This document shows positions 33,945 through 42,270 of a stretch of 64,000 nt of DNA, piece after piece. Origin of the DNA: Brucella haematophila. Its GTDB lineage: Bacteria; Pseudomonadota; Alphaproteobacteria; Rhizobiales; Rhizobiaceae. The notes below the pieces were generated by a model. That model worked only from the letters and a program-made list of their open reading frames with translations, did no database searches and had not been told where the DNA came from. The translations under genes were made by a program, and so were the position numbers. The stretch spans positions 124,001 to 188,000 of the forward strand of contig NZ_VCPE01000006.1 in assembly GCF_005938105.1 (NCBI RefSeq), given 5' to 3'. How positions within the stretch are numbered: position 1 is the first letter of the stretch; each line of letters opens with the position of its first letter.

Positions 33945-34307
33945 ATGAATTACCTCGACCTCTTCCGAACAAACATTCGAGCTACGATGGATGCATACCG
34001 GAAAGCCACCGGGTGCACACAGACGAAGCTTGACGAGATTGTTTCCGGCTATCGCACGTTCTCCCACACGATTGACCGTGCCGATATGCGCGCCGGAACT
34101 TACGACAAGATCATGTCGCGGTTTTCCGCGATATGGCCGGATGGTGTGGCTTGGCCTGCGGGCGTTGAACGCCCGGAGCCTGCCGTCCTTGATGCTCAAA
34201 CCCTCAAACTCGTATCCGAGAACCGTAAACCTGTCAGCGGCATTCATCCCGAATGGCCCGTTGGGGAAGCGTGGCCCTCGGATATTCCGCAGCCTGTCGC
34301 CGTTTAA
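33945..34307 (+). CDS. Right-operon first gene (Cro-position regulator?)
   Basis: 120 residues. N-terminal part (MNYLDLFRTNIRATMDAYRK, GCTQTKLDEIVSGYRTFSH) is HTH-like; the tail is rich in Trp-Pro. There is no Shine-Dalgarno sequence and the operator lies right upstream, so the transcript may be leaderless. Position opposite CI suggests a Cro-like antagonist, but no clear Cro motif is present. Confidence 0.65.
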   Translation: MNYLDLFRTNIRATMDAYRKATGCTQTKLDEIVSGYRTFSHTIDRADMRAGTYDKIMSRFSAIWPDGVAWPAGVERPEPAVLDAQTLKLVSENRKPVSGIHPEWPVGEAWPSDIPQPVAV

Positions 34308-34335
34308 CGCCGACTGAAACCAAGGAGCATGCAGC

Positions 34336-34737
34336 ATGGCAAAACGCGCAAAGAAAGCCGACGTTACGTCGAGCAAGTCGTCGATTTCCTCCGAAGAACT
34401 GCGCCGCGTAGTAAACCAGTTCATGAGCGAAACCGCAGAAGCTTCCGAGCATAACGGGGCTGCCGGTTCTATCGTCAAGAACGCTCTCGATCGTCACGGT
34501 ATGGACCGAAAGGCTTTCCGTTTCATTCTCGGCCTCGCCAAGATGGAAACCACAAAGCGGCAAGCGACCCTTCGCGGCGTAATCGAGCTTGCCGACAAGA
34601 TGGGCTACTTCGACGACGTCGATATGTTCGATGACATCATTTCGACCATGGCCAATATCGTCGACGGCAAACGCCCTGCCGAGGATGAAACTCCGAAAAA
34701 GGCCAAGGCTCCGCTTACGCTCGCCACCGTGAATTAG
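34336..34737 (+). CDS. Conserved phage protein, DNA-associated
   Basis: 133 residues, basic ends, helical core with KNALDRHGMDRKAFRFILGLAK and TKRQATLRGVIELAD segments recurrent in phages of this group. AAGGAG before the start. No enzyme motif. Function unknown; early right operon. Confidence 0.6.
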   Translation: MAKRAKKADVTSSKSSISSEELRRVVNQFMSETAEASEHNGAAGSIVKNALDRHGMDRKAFRFILGLAKMETTKRQATLRGVIELADKMGYFDDVDMFDDIISTMANIVDGKRPAEDETPKKAKAPLTLATVN

Positions 34738-34871
34738 ATTGATAGTGCGCGCCCTCTGCAACCGGGCTGCGCACATCAAGGCCGGTGCCTCCGCTCCTAC
34801 ACTCCCCGCGTTGTAGGCACCGGCCGCCGATTACGGGCCGGGCATCCATTGCCCGGCCTTTGCTTTACCAA

Positions 34872-34880
34872 AACCACCAC
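34872..34880 (+). promoter_or_regulatory. AACCACCAC leader element
   Basis: Plus-strand copy, 12 bases before the start at 34893, followed by AAGGAAA. Only rightward member of the set. Confidence 0.55.
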
Positions 34881-34892
34881 AAGGAAACTGCC

Positions 34893-35183
34893 ATGCCGAT
34901 ACAGCGTCTTTCAGTGACGACGGTCGTCCCTTCGCGCCGTGATCCCTACAAGTACATTTCATTCACGTTGGAAACCGAGGCCGAGAGCTTCGACGACGTT
35001 TTCGAGAAGCTCGCCGAAGACGGTTGCTTAAAAGGCCACCGCATCCAGACGAACGAGATTGCAGACGGCACGCGAGTGGCCGTCGAACGCACCCCGCACA
35101 TTGTCGGTTTGAACGGCATTGCCGTCATCTGCCCGGTTCATTTCGACTATGTCTATTCGCAGGAGATTTCCGAAGATGCGTAA
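34893..35183 (+). CDS. Small phage protein
   Basis: 96 residues. The ATG at 34893 follows AAGGAAA; the frame begins earlier but is unsupported. Beta-rich, no known motif. Its stop overlaps the next gene by 8 bases, indicating coupling with the resolvase. Confidence 0.6.
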   Translation: MPIQRLSVTTVVPSRRDPYKYISFTLETEAESFDDVFEKLAEDGCLKGHRIQTNEIADGTRVAVERTPHIVGLNGIAVICPVHFDYVYSQEISEDA

Positions 35184-35736
35184 TCTCCCCCAACGAATGA
35201 TTTTGTTTCTCGATGTCGCAACCCGCACCGGTTGGTGTGCAGGCCGCCCCGGTGAAGAACCGGAGTACGGTTCAAAGCGCCTTGCCCCCGAGGAAGCTCC
35301 GCCGGTCGCAATAGTCGCTCACTCCCAACTCTTCATCCGCGAACTAATCGAAACCTACCGCCCGAACGTCATCATTGCTGAAACGCCGGTTTTCTCCGGT
35401 GCAATGAAAGGCAAGACGAACCACAAGACGACGCGTCTTTTGCAGTGCTTACCGTGGACGATGGCAGCGACGGCCTATCATGAGAAGGTTTTCGACTATC
35501 GCGAAATGGCACAATCCGCGATCCGCTATTTCATCCTTGGCCGGAAGCCGACCACCGGAAAAGCAAAGGAAGAAATTATGCGAGCTATGGAAGCGCTCGG
35601 CTTCGATCCGCAGGACGACAACGCTTCGGACGCAATCGCGGGCTGGCTATTCGCGTGCAATGCAATCGCGCCGCAAGTGAACCCGGCTCACACGACGCCG
35701 CTTTTCGAGCACAAGCAAGCCGATTTGAGGTTCTGA
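35176..35736 (+). CDS. RuvC-like Holliday junction resolvase
   Basis: 186 residues. RNase H-like fold with the four expected acidic residues: LFLDVATRTGW (D), IIAETPVFSG (E), and DDNASDAIAGW (D, D) near the C-terminus. The spacing is that of RuvC. Likely cuts branched phage DNA before packaging. The ATG at 35176 overlaps the previous gene and follows AGGAG. Confidence 0.85.
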   Translation: MRNLPQRMILFLDVATRTGWCAGRPGEEPEYGSKRLAPEEAPPVAIVAHSQLFIRELIETYRPNVIIAETPVFSGAMKGKTNHKTTRLLQCLPWTMAATAYHEKVFDYREMAQSAIRYFILGRKPTTGKAKEEIMRAMEALGFDPQDDNASDAIAGWLFACNAIAPQVNPAHTTPLFEHKQADLRF

Positions 35737-35738
35737 CT

Positions 35739-36038
35739 ATGAGCCGAAAGCGCGCCGGTCTTTGGACCATGTTGCAGACGGCATCAAGCGAGGCGGATCG
35801 GATATACGGGGTACAAAAGGCGCTTGTCAGAAACGGAATGCGTGACAAGCCGTGTCCCGACCAGATCGCGAAAGCTGACGTTTTTTCCGACATTGCCGAT
35901 CTCATATCGACGATTATCCCGGTCAAAGAAGACGTTGCGAAAGTCCTCGCTCCCGTCGCGAAAGCTAGAGCAAAACCCGGTCAAACCGGGTTCGCCGACC
36001 AGCAATCAGACAATCAAATCGACAATTCAGAACAATAG
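35739..36038 (+). CDS. Phage protein of unknown function
   Basis: 99 residues, begins right after the resolvase stop. Helical, basic N-terminus (MSRKRAGLWTML), then an amphipathic region (FSDIADLISTIIPVKEDV). Not recognised. Confidence 0.6.
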   Translation: MSRKRAGLWTMLQTASSEADRIYGVQKALVRNGMRDKPCPDQIAKADVFSDIADLISTIIPVKEDVAKVLAPVAKARAKPGQTGFADQQSDNQIDNSEQ

Positions 36039-36050
36039 GGGCGGCTTTCG

Positions 36051-38258
36051 ATGGCTGACAATGGCGATAAGTTTGCAGGCTTTGCCGGTGAGGTTGCCCG
36101 CGAACTCCTCGGCGAGCCAAACAAGCACCTTTCAACAACGAGCGAGCTTCGCTTCGGGAACAAGGGATCAGTTTCGATTGATCTTGAAAAGGGCACTTGG
36201 TTCGATCACGGCGAAAACACCGGAGGCGGCGTTCTCGCACTCATAGAAAGAGAAACCGGCCGCAAGGGCCGGGAGGCTGTCGACTGGCTGCGCGAGAAAG
36301 GCTTCCACGTCGACGACAGAGCGTCGTCCAGCAACCGTGACTATGCGCCGGACAATGGCAATTCTCGCCGCAATGACGAGAACATGAAGCCGGTCAAGAC
36401 GTGGGATTATGTCGACGAGAAAGGCGTTCTGCTTTTCCAAGTTGTACGGCTTGAGAACGGCGAAGTAGGGAAAGACGGCAAGCCGGAGAAAACATACCGG
36501 CAGCGCCGCCCGGACCCTTCGAAGGGCGGAGGCTGGAACTGGTCGACGAAAGACGTTCGGCAGGTCCCCTATCGCTTGCCCGAGCTATTGAAGGCGCTTG
36601 AAAAGAAGCATGTTGTTTTTGTCGTCGAAGGCGAGAAGGCGGCCGACAAGCTGCTCGACCTTGGGGTTCCTGCAACGACAAATGCGCGCGGTGCCGGGAA
36701 ATGGATCGCGGAACTTAGCGACTATCTTAAGGGTGCCCGCGTTGTCGTGCTCGCGGATGACGATCCGCAAGCACGGCACCAAAAGACAAACGAACCACTT
36801 TTTCATGATGACGGCCGCCCGAAGTTCGTCGGTATCGACCATGCAACTAGCGTGGCAGCATCCCTGCTTGGGAAGGCTTCGGAAGTCCGCGTCGTCCAAT
36901 TGACGGACAACAAGAAAAAAGAAGACGTCGTCGACTGGCTTGATGACGGTCACACTGTCGAGGAGCTTTACCAGATCGCGGCCAAGGCTCCCAAATTCAC
37001 GCCCCCGGCCTTCAAATCGAAGTTCAACGCGGTTCCGTGGGATGCTTTCGACGCTCCGGCCCAAGAGCACGAGTATCTAATCAAGGGCATTCTCACTCGC
37101 GGGGAAGTGTCGATCGTGTCTGGCGCGTCAAAGAGCGGGAAAACATTCTTGATACTTGACGCGGCTATGGCAGTCGCTCGCGGTATTAACTGGATGGGCC
37201 GCAAGTCTCGTCGTGGCGGCGTGATCTATCAGGCGGGTGAAGGTCAAAAGGGCCTCCGAAAGCGCATCAAGGCATATCGCCAATGGCACGGCCTTGTTGC
37301 TTCGGACAATCTGCCGTTCGTATTTATGCCCGCCCGGCTCAACCTGTACCAGAACGACGACCAGACAAACGAGTTCATTGAAGAAGCCAAGTATTGGGCG
37401 TCAACCTTCGATGCACCGCTTGAGCTGGTCGTCATCGACACTTGGGCGACGGCGACGGTCGGCGCGAATGAGAATGACGGCAAAGACGTCGGTTCGGTGT
37501 TGGAACGCGGACGCCGCATTTCAGAAGCCTTGAACTGCCACGTCCTGTTTGTGCACCACATGAATGCGGACGGCACGAAGGTACGCGGTCACTCCTCGCT
37601 TATTGCCAACCTCGAAAACGCTCTCATTGTCCGTTTGGCCGATGGGTTGCACGACGAAGATGGGCGGCAAATCCGCGAAGTGTTCTTGCAGAAGAACAAG
37701 GAAGGTGAAGACGGGATCACGTTCCGATTTGCCCTATCTCAGCTCAAGATCGGAAAAGACGAGGACGGCGACCCGATTACGTCTTGCGTCGTCGTCACGC
37801 CGAAGGGCGAAGGATCAGACGAGGCACCGGAGAAGCGGCCGAACATTTCCGACAAGGAAAATGTTCTCCTGTCCGCGATCCAGAACGCGCTAACCGAACA
37901 CGGCACCGATGCGCCGCCGTCAATGGGCCTGCCGGTCGACGTCCGCATTGTCCATTGGCAAAAGGTAATCGAAGCTTTCGACAAGCTCGATTTCGAATAT
38001 GCCGCCGAGAAGAACGACGACGAGAAGACACGTCAGCGGAAGCTTGACGCTCGCCGGAAGGAACTCGGCCGCCGTGGAGAGCGGCTGTTCCACAAGGGGC
38101 TTATCGCCCGCGATAGCCCACACGTCTGGCTAACTCCGAAGGCAAAGCGGCGCTTCCATAAGCAGGAAGACACACGCCAGCCGATCACACCCACAGAACC
38201 AAGCAACGTCAACATGGCGGCCGTCGAAGAAGCGGGCGTACTATGGGGGAACGATTGA
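36051..38258 (+). CDS. Phage primase-helicase (Toprim + RepA-like ATPase)
   Basis: 735 residues. N-terminal CHC2-like zinc-less region, Toprim domain (about 185-300; VVFVVEGEKAADKL at 187, VVVLADDD at 231), and a RepA/DnaB-type AAA ATPase (about 335-560) with Walker A GASKSGKT near 357 and a Walker B-like LVVIDTWA. Probably makes primers and unwinds the replication fork. It is the main replication gene of the right operon; the C-terminal ~170 residues are charged and unassigned. Confidence 0.9.
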   Translation: MADNGDKFAGFAGEVARELLGEPNKHLSTTSELRFGNKGSVSIDLEKGTWFDHGENTGGGVLALIERETGRKGREAVDWLREKGFHVDDRASSSNRDYAPDNGNSRRNDENMKPVKTWDYVDEKGVLLFQVVRLENGEVGKDGKPEKTYRQRRPDPSKGGGWNWSTKDVRQVPYRLPELLKALEKKHVVFVVEGEKAADKLLDLGVPATTNARGAGKWIAELSDYLKGARVVVLADDDPQARHQKTNEPLFHDDGRPKFVGIDHATSVAASLLGKASEVRVVQLTDNKKKEDVVDWLDDGHTVEELYQIAAKAPKFTPPAFKSKFNAVPWDAFDAPAQEHEYLIKGILTRGEVSIVSGASKSGKTFLILDAAMAVARGINWMGRKSRRGGVIYQAGEGQKGLRKRIKAYRQWHGLVASDNLPFVFMPARLNLYQNDDQTNEFIEEAKYWASTFDAPLELVVIDTWATATVGANENDGKDVGSVLERGRRISEALNCHVLFVHHMNADGTKVRGHSSLIANLENALIVRLADGLHDEDGRQIREVFLQKNKEGEDGITFRFALSQLKIGKDEDGDPITSCVVVTPKGEGSDEAPEKRPNISDKENVLLSAIQNALTEHGTDAPPSMGLPVDVRIVHWQKVIEAFDKLDFEYAAEKNDDEKTRQRKLDARRKELGRRGERLFHKGLIARDSPHVWLTPKAKRRFHKQEDTRQPITPTEPSNVNMAAVEEAGVLWGND

Positions 38259-38671
38259 CACACTATGATGATGTTTGGACCCCGAAACTTGTCGGGGAAG
38301 TCCTCGTCGATGCTGCGAAATGGTCGATTGCCAGCGCCGGGCGTACCGGCCCGGCTGACGACCGTAACGGCATTCTCGAAAAGCTCGACCCGGAGAATGT
38401 CATCCCTTCCCGCAAGCGGATGCTTTCACCTGCCCGCGTTTCGCTTCTCGAAAAGGCGATCCATTGGCCAACGATTTACCTCAAAGGCAACGACGGCGCT
38501 GCCCGCGTGCTGCAACTCTGGTTGCGGTGCAAGTGCACCCGCTACCGCTTTGGGAACGCTGTCGATGACAAGGGCTGGTCACGTGCCACCGCCTACAGGC
38601 TCCGCGACAAGGCTCTCTCCACCATTTCCCAAGGATTGGACCGCGATCGAATTGAGGTTCCGCGCCGATGA
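38243..38671 (+). CDS. DUF6362-like phage protein
   Basis: 142 residues, starts inside the primase end (16-base overlap). Core SPARVSLLEKAIHWPTIYLK and SRATAYRLRDKALSTI resemble a phage HTH-like family (DUF6362) found near replication genes. Likely DNA binding. Next gene overlaps by ATGA. Confidence 0.65.
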   Translation: MGERLTHYDDVWTPKLVGEVLVDAAKWSIASAGRTGPADDRNGILEKLDPENVIPSRKRMLSPARVSLLEKAIHWPTIYLKGNDGAARVLQLWLRCKCTRYRFGNAVDDKGWSRATAYRLRDKALSTISQGLDRDRIEVPRR

Positions 38672-38874
38672 CACAGCCAAATCTAATTTTCATTCGTCGC
38701 GCACGAAAAGCGGCCTGCCCTGTGCGCGTGTTTCAGAAGCGGCCATATGCCAAGGCGGCCGCGATAGGGATGCATCGTGCGGGCGTTAGTCAGCGGGAGA
38801 TTTGCCGGAGGCTGGAAATCAGTCAATCACTCCTGAACTCCTTCATTGCCCCCTTCTCGCTCTTTCGGATTTGA
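38668..38874 (+). CDS. Small homeodomain-like HTH protein
   Basis: 68 residues. AAAIGMHRAGVSQREICRRL then EISQSLLNSFI is a compact helix-turn-helix as in resolvase/transposase-type binding domains. ATGA overlap with the gene before; a terminator follows directly. Confidence 0.65.
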   Translation: MTQPNLIFIRRARKAACPVRVFQKRPYAKAAAIGMHRAGVSQREICRRLEISQSLLNSFIAPFSLFRI

Positions 38875-38884
38875 GCCATATTAA

Positions 38885-38915
38885 GAAAGCCCCGCTAAGT
38901 CGGGGCTTTCATTTT
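38885..38915 (+). terminator. Terminator after the replication genes
   Basis: AAAGCCCCG/CGGGGCTTT stem (38886-38909) with a CTAAGT loop and TTTT. The genes downstream thus need their own promoter. Confidence 0.85.
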
Positions 38916-38923
38916 ATTTGCTA

Positions 38924-38965
38924 TTAGCTAATTTTTATATTGCACTTCGATTAGCATATTGCTAA
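38924..38965. promoter_or_regulatory. Toxin-antitoxin operator
   Basis: Palindromes TTAGCTAA (38924-38931) and TTAGCATATTGCTAA (38951-38965), 10 bases before the toxin start; different from the CI operator. Typical autorepression site for an HTH antitoxin. Confidence 0.65.
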
Positions 38966-38974
38966 CTTCAACTC

Positions 38975-39229
38975 ATGAAACAGATCACTTACTCCCGCGA
39001 AGCAACTAAGACCTTGATCAAGATGCCAGCCAACACGGCGAAGCTGATCCGGTCGAAGATTGAACAGTATGCAGCCGATCCGGCAAGCCTTGCGAATAAC
39101 GTCAAGGCGCTCAAGGGCGGCGAAGGATTGCTTCGCCTGCGGGTTGGCGACTGGCGCGTCATCTTCACAGAAGACGGGCGCATTCTCGAAGTAATTAAGA
39201 TCGCGCCGCGTGGCGGCGCATACGAATAA
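38975..39229 (+). CDS. RelE/ParE-family toxin
   Basis: 84 residues. RelE fold markers: helix pair with TKTLIKMPANTAKLIRSKI, then LLRLRVGDWRVIFTEDGRIL with the Arg residues of the cleft. Likely an mRNA interferase acting on ribosomes, neutralised by the HTH antitoxin 11 bases downstream. Toxin-first order, as in HigBA-like systems. Terminator and operator before it make it an independent module inside the right operon. Confidence 0.88.
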   Translation: MKQITYSREATKTLIKMPANTAKLIRSKIEQYAADPASLANNVKALKGGEGLLRLRVGDWRVIFTEDGRILEVIKIAPRGGAYE

Positions 39230-39240
39230 GGAGAACGGAA

Positions 39241-39612
39241 ATGAACGTTCAAATCATCAAGACGCCGCAGGGGGAGGAAATGGCAGTTCTCCCCAAGGCC
39301 GATTACGATAAGCTGCTTGAGGCTTTCGAGGATCGCGAAGACATTGCAGCCGCCCGCACTTTCCGCGAAAAGCTCGCTGCCGGAGAAGAAGAACTGATCC
39401 CGGCCGAGTTCGTCAACCGCATGATTGACGGCGAGAACAAAATAAAGGTCTGGCGCGACTATCGCGGCTTGAGCGCTAAGGCGCTCGCCGAGGCTGCCGG
39501 TATCAGTGCCGCCTACTTGTCGCAGATTGAAAAGGGTGCCCGGGAAGGCTCTCTCGACGCGATGAAGAAAATCGCGGAAGCGCTTAAGGTTACGATCGAC
39601 GAACTCGTTTGA
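39241..39612 (+). CDS. HTH antitoxin
   Basis: 123 residues. The N-terminal part (AVLPKADYDKLLEAFEDRED) resembles the toxin-binding segment of YefM-type antitoxins; the XRE HTH is at 70-120 (KALAEAAGISAAYLSQIEKG). Binds toxin and represses the operon by the upstream palindrome. GGAG before the start. Confidence 0.88.
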   Translation: MNVQIIKTPQGEEMAVLPKADYDKLLEAFEDREDIAAARTFREKLAAGEEELIPAEFVNRMIDGENKIKVWRDYRGLSAKALAEAAGISAAYLSQIEKGAREGSLDAMKKIAEALKVTIDELV

Positions 39613-39624
39613 GGTGAGATTGCC

Positions 39625-39852
39625 ATGAAAATCCGTCAGCGCCGTAATGGTGAATGGTGCATGGAGCACAACGGCGTGGAAGCGCCGTACGACGTCGAGA
39701 AAGAGAGAGGCGAAGCGTTTTCCGTTTACGACCTCGACGACGAGGATCGCGAAAAGCCGATTGCCTTTCATGTCGATCAGGACACAGCGGAAGCGCTTAC
39801 CCGCGCTCACTTCAAGACGATCGCGGGCAAGCTTGGGCTTCGGGGAGATTGA
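39625..39852 (+). CDS. Small phage protein
   Basis: 75 residues, acidic, with alternating beta and helix, no motif. Starts 12 bases after the antitoxin, GAGG ribosome site. Not recognised. Confidence 0.55.
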   Translation: MKIRQRRNGEWCMEHNGVEAPYDVEKERGEAFSVYDLDDEDREKPIAFHVDQDTAEALTRAHFKTIAGKLGLRGD

Positions 39853-39854
39853 AC

Positions 39855-40094
39855 ATGATTATGCCCGGCAATTCGCGCGAGGTGGTTGTCAAAGCCCTTG
39901 AGGGCCTGACTTCCGCGCCGCACACGCTCGCAAGCAAGGTCATCAACGATCTTGACGACGCTGGTTTCCGCGTCGTCCAGTACGAGGAATTATTCGGCAT
40001 AGTCCGCGATTTGCTGGATATGGTCGATGCGAATGCCAGTATGCACCCGTCTGTCATTCGAGCGAAGGCGCTTATTGAAATCTTAGCACCATAG
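39855..40094 (+). CDS. Small phage protein
   Basis: 79 residues from the ATG at 39855, 2 bases after the preceding stop; GGGGAG site. Mostly helical (SREVVVKALEGLTSAPHTLA). Not recognised. Confidence 0.55.
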   Translation: MIMPGNSREVVVKALEGLTSAPHTLASKVINDLDDAGFRVVQYEELFGIVRDLLDMVDANASMHPSVIRAKALIEILAP

Positions 40095-40110
40095 ATGGGG
40101 AGACAATTCC

Positions 40111-40791
40111 ATGTGCGGTCGTTTCACGCAAACTTACACGTGGGCCGAAATCTATGCGATGTATAACCTCACGGCGACCACGCCCCAGAATATACAGCCT
40201 CGATATAACATCGCCCCGACGACGCAAGTCGGCGTTATCACGCAAGCTGGCAAGCACCTGGCCTATTCAGAAATGCGCTGGTGGCTTGTGCCGTCGTGGT
40301 GGTCGAAGGATTTGAAAAGCGTCCCAACAACGTTCAATGCGAGGTCGGAAGATATTGCAAGCAAGCCAATGTTCCGGACGGCCCTGAAAAGCACGCGCTG
40401 TTTGATACCAGCATCGGGCTTTTTCGAATGGTCGGGACCGAAAGAAGCACGCTTGCCGTGGTTTATCTCCGCCAAGGATGGGCGACCGTTGACGTTTGCC
40501 GGACTACACGACCGCTGGAAGGATCGCGAAACCGGCGAGGAAGTAACAAGCTGCACAATAATCACGTGCGATGCGAACCCGTTCATGCAGAAAATTCACA
40601 CCCGCATGCCCGTCATTTTGCAGGAAAGCGACTGGCGCGCTTGGCTCGCCGAGCCGCGCGTCGATCTATTGAAGCCTGCGAATGACGACAACTTGCAGGC
40701 TTGGCGCGTTTCCACGAACGTCAATTCGAGCCGCTATCAGGGCGAAGACACTATGCAGCCCATCGAGACGGGCGGCCTACTGGACGGCTAA
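40111..40791 (+). CDS. SRAP-family protein (HMCES/YedK)
   Basis: 226 residues. Cys2 (MCGRF) is the residue that covalently traps abasic sites in single-stranded DNA; also the conserved Asn in FNARSED (about 75), Glu in GFFEWSG (about 104) and His in IHTRMPVIL (about 162) are present. It shields replicating phage DNA and pairs with SSB and primase genes. Phage copies are known but uncommon. Confidence 0.93.
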   Translation: MCGRFTQTYTWAEIYAMYNLTATTPQNIQPRYNIAPTTQVGVITQAGKHLAYSEMRWWLVPSWWSKDLKSVPTTFNARSEDIASKPMFRTALKSTRCLIPASGFFEWSGPKEARLPWFISAKDGRPLTFAGLHDRWKDRETGEEVTSCTIITCDANPFMQKIHTRMPVILQESDWRAWLAEPRVDLLKPANDDNLQAWRVSTNVNSSRYQGEDTMQPIETGGLLDG

Positions 40792-40834
40792 TTTCGACGC
40801 CCTACCTTCCATCTTCAATGAGGGAGCCGTCGAT

Positions 40835-41050
40835 ATGCCATTTCATTTGAATTCCGTGCCCGGTCCAAAACATGAGGGTAAATATCCTGACCGCAACATC
40901 GATTGTCAGGAAGCTGTCGCGGGGGCTGTTGTCGATATCATCGAACAAGCGGAAAAGGCTGGTTGGACGGCCGTAGAGGCCGCCCGAGCGATCAACGATG
41001 TTTCGCGGGGATTGTTCGTCGGCATTCAGGGAAAAGACCCGAACGAATAG
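40835..41050 (+). CDS. Small phage protein, last of right early operon
   Basis: 71 residues from the ATG at 40835 with GAGGGAG; the frame starts earlier inside the SRAP gene but is unsupported. Helical middle (EAVAGAVVDIIEQAEKAGW). Its stop is 2 bases from the stop of the opposing operon. Not recognised. Confidence 0.6.
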   Translation: MPFHLNSVPGPKHEGKYPDRNIDCQEAVAGAVVDIIEQAEKAGWTAVEAARAINDVSRGLFVGIQGKDPNE

Positions 41051-41052
41051 CC

Positions 41053-41250
41053 TCACCTGCCACGTCTAAGCCAGTTCGGGAAATTGGCTTCCGTTAGACC
41101 GTCTGGCAATGTGCAGCCCGTCAGCTTGATTTGTTCCGCTATAAGCTGCTGTTCGGACGAGGCCCATTTGATGCCTAAAGCTCGTGCTTCTTCAAATGGG
41201 TTTTGTGCGCTCTCTCTTTCGAACGTGATTAAATCAATAAACAAATTCAT
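41053..41250 (-). CDS. Small phage protein
   Basis: 65 residues from the ATG at 41250 (ATGA overlap with the nuclease gene). Ends LPDGLTEANFPNWLRRGR. Not recognised. Confidence 0.55.
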   Translation of the reverse strand: MNLFIDLITFERESAQNPFEEARALGIKWASSEQQLIAEQIKLTGCTLPDGLTEANFPNWLRRGR

Positions 41251-41612
41251 TTTGCGCACCACGGTTCACGTTTGCCACGCCACGGGCGGGCAAGTTCTTC
41301 CTCTATTAAGATCGACCCGACGTCAACGCCTTCGACGTAGGCCGTCGCCAGTGTGCGGCCGTAGCGATCCTTGATGCGGCCGGACTTCGGGTCGCCCCGT
41401 TCCATTTCAAAACCCGGTGATGCAAGCAATTCCTGCAACCGGCGCTTGGCGACGCGCCCGAGGCGTCGCTCGGCATCGCATTTCGCGTTGCGGGTTTCCG
41501 GTGCATCGATATTCGCAATGCGGACGTGCTCACCATCAATGACGAATGTGTCGCCGTCCAATGCCTGCGGCGCGCTGGTCATGACGGCCGCCGCAAGAAG
41601 AACCTCAATCAT
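41247..41612 (-). CDS. Exported thermonuclease-like (SNase) protein
   Basis: 121 residues. A hydrophobic start (MIEVLLAAAVMTSAPQA) that looks like a short signal peptide precedes an SNase OB fold: DGDTFVIDGEHVRIANIDAPE, and DRYGRTLATAYVEG with the catalytic Arg and Asp positions. Calcium-dependent nucleases of this type degrade DNA or RNA. An exported nuclease in an early phage operon could act in the periplasm on incoming DNA. Confidence 0.85.
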   Translation of the reverse strand: MIEVLLAAAVMTSAPQALDGDTFVIDGEHVRIANIDAPETRNAKCDAERRLGRVAKRRLQELLASPGFEMERGDPKSGRIKDRYGRTLATAYVEGVDVGSILIEEELARPWRGKREPWCAK

Positions 41613-41624
41613 AATTACCCCCGT

Positions 41625-41921
41625 TTAGTATCCTCTCGCCGACTTCGACAGTGGAGCGGCAACCGCCCCGGCACCCGAATTACTCGGGAAGTCGAACATG
41701 AGCCGAACCCGCCTTGATCCGCAGGACGGGCACTTCATGCGATCCTGCAAAAAGGTTAGGGGCATGTCCCTACCGCGCGTGCAGACGAGCGTTTGCACAT
41801 CAAGTTCCGCGCTAAACAAGCATTCGCGAACCGACTTCATTGCGTCTCTTTTGCCCCACGCGCACCGCAGTCTAATGCGGACGCTGTGCGTGTAGGCGTC
41901 TCCTAATGTCTCAATCTGCAT
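41625..41921 (-). CDS. Phage zinc-ribbon protein
   Basis: 98 residues from the ATG at 41921. Core IRLRCAWGKRDAMKSVRECL and a C-terminal half ribbon MKCPSCGSRRVRLMFD. The same arrangement occurs in many Rhizobiales phages; role unknown, perhaps nucleic-acid binding. Confidence 0.65.
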   Translation of the reverse strand: MQIETLGDAYTHSVRIRLRCAWGKRDAMKSVRECLFSAELDVQTLVCTRGRDMPLTFLQDRMKCPSCGSRRVRLMFDFPSNSGAGAVAAPLSKSARGY

Positions 41922-42016
41922 GAGAACATCATGAGAACAAAATTTGGAAAACGTCAATTAGCGGCGAGTTCACGAAACGAAACAAGCGGCGGAATAACGC
42001 AGGTTTTCCCCGCTGT

Positions 42017-42208
42017 TCAATTGTCGATTAAGCGGTCGGTGACGGCGAACCCGACGAGCGCTTTGTAAGCAGAAAGCGCCGAAATGCCCCATAAGACAGC
42101 GTGCACATACCAAGGCCAGACTTCGGACCCGAGCCAATAATTCAGCCCAACGCACACGAATGCCCCGAATATACCGGCAGCGACTGCAAGCTTTTCAGAT
42201 TTCTTCAA
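42017..42208 (-). CDS. Small two-helix membrane protein
   Basis: 63 residues, TTG start after GGGAGAGGG. Two hydrophobic segments (about 8-28, 33-52). Holin-like in size but far from any lysis gene; function unknown. Confidence 0.55.
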   Translation of the reverse strand: MKKSEKLAVAAGIFGAFVCVGLNYWLGSEVWPWYVHAVLWGISALSAYKALVGFAVTDRLIDN

Positions 42209-42270
42209 TTGCCCTCTCCCGCTTCAAAGTCGGGAGAAGGCTAAATCGTAAACAAGGCGCGTTCAATCGA

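Noticed and set aside
42017-42208. Holin
   Set aside because: Size and two helices fit, but no endolysin or spanin is near and it lies in the early operon.
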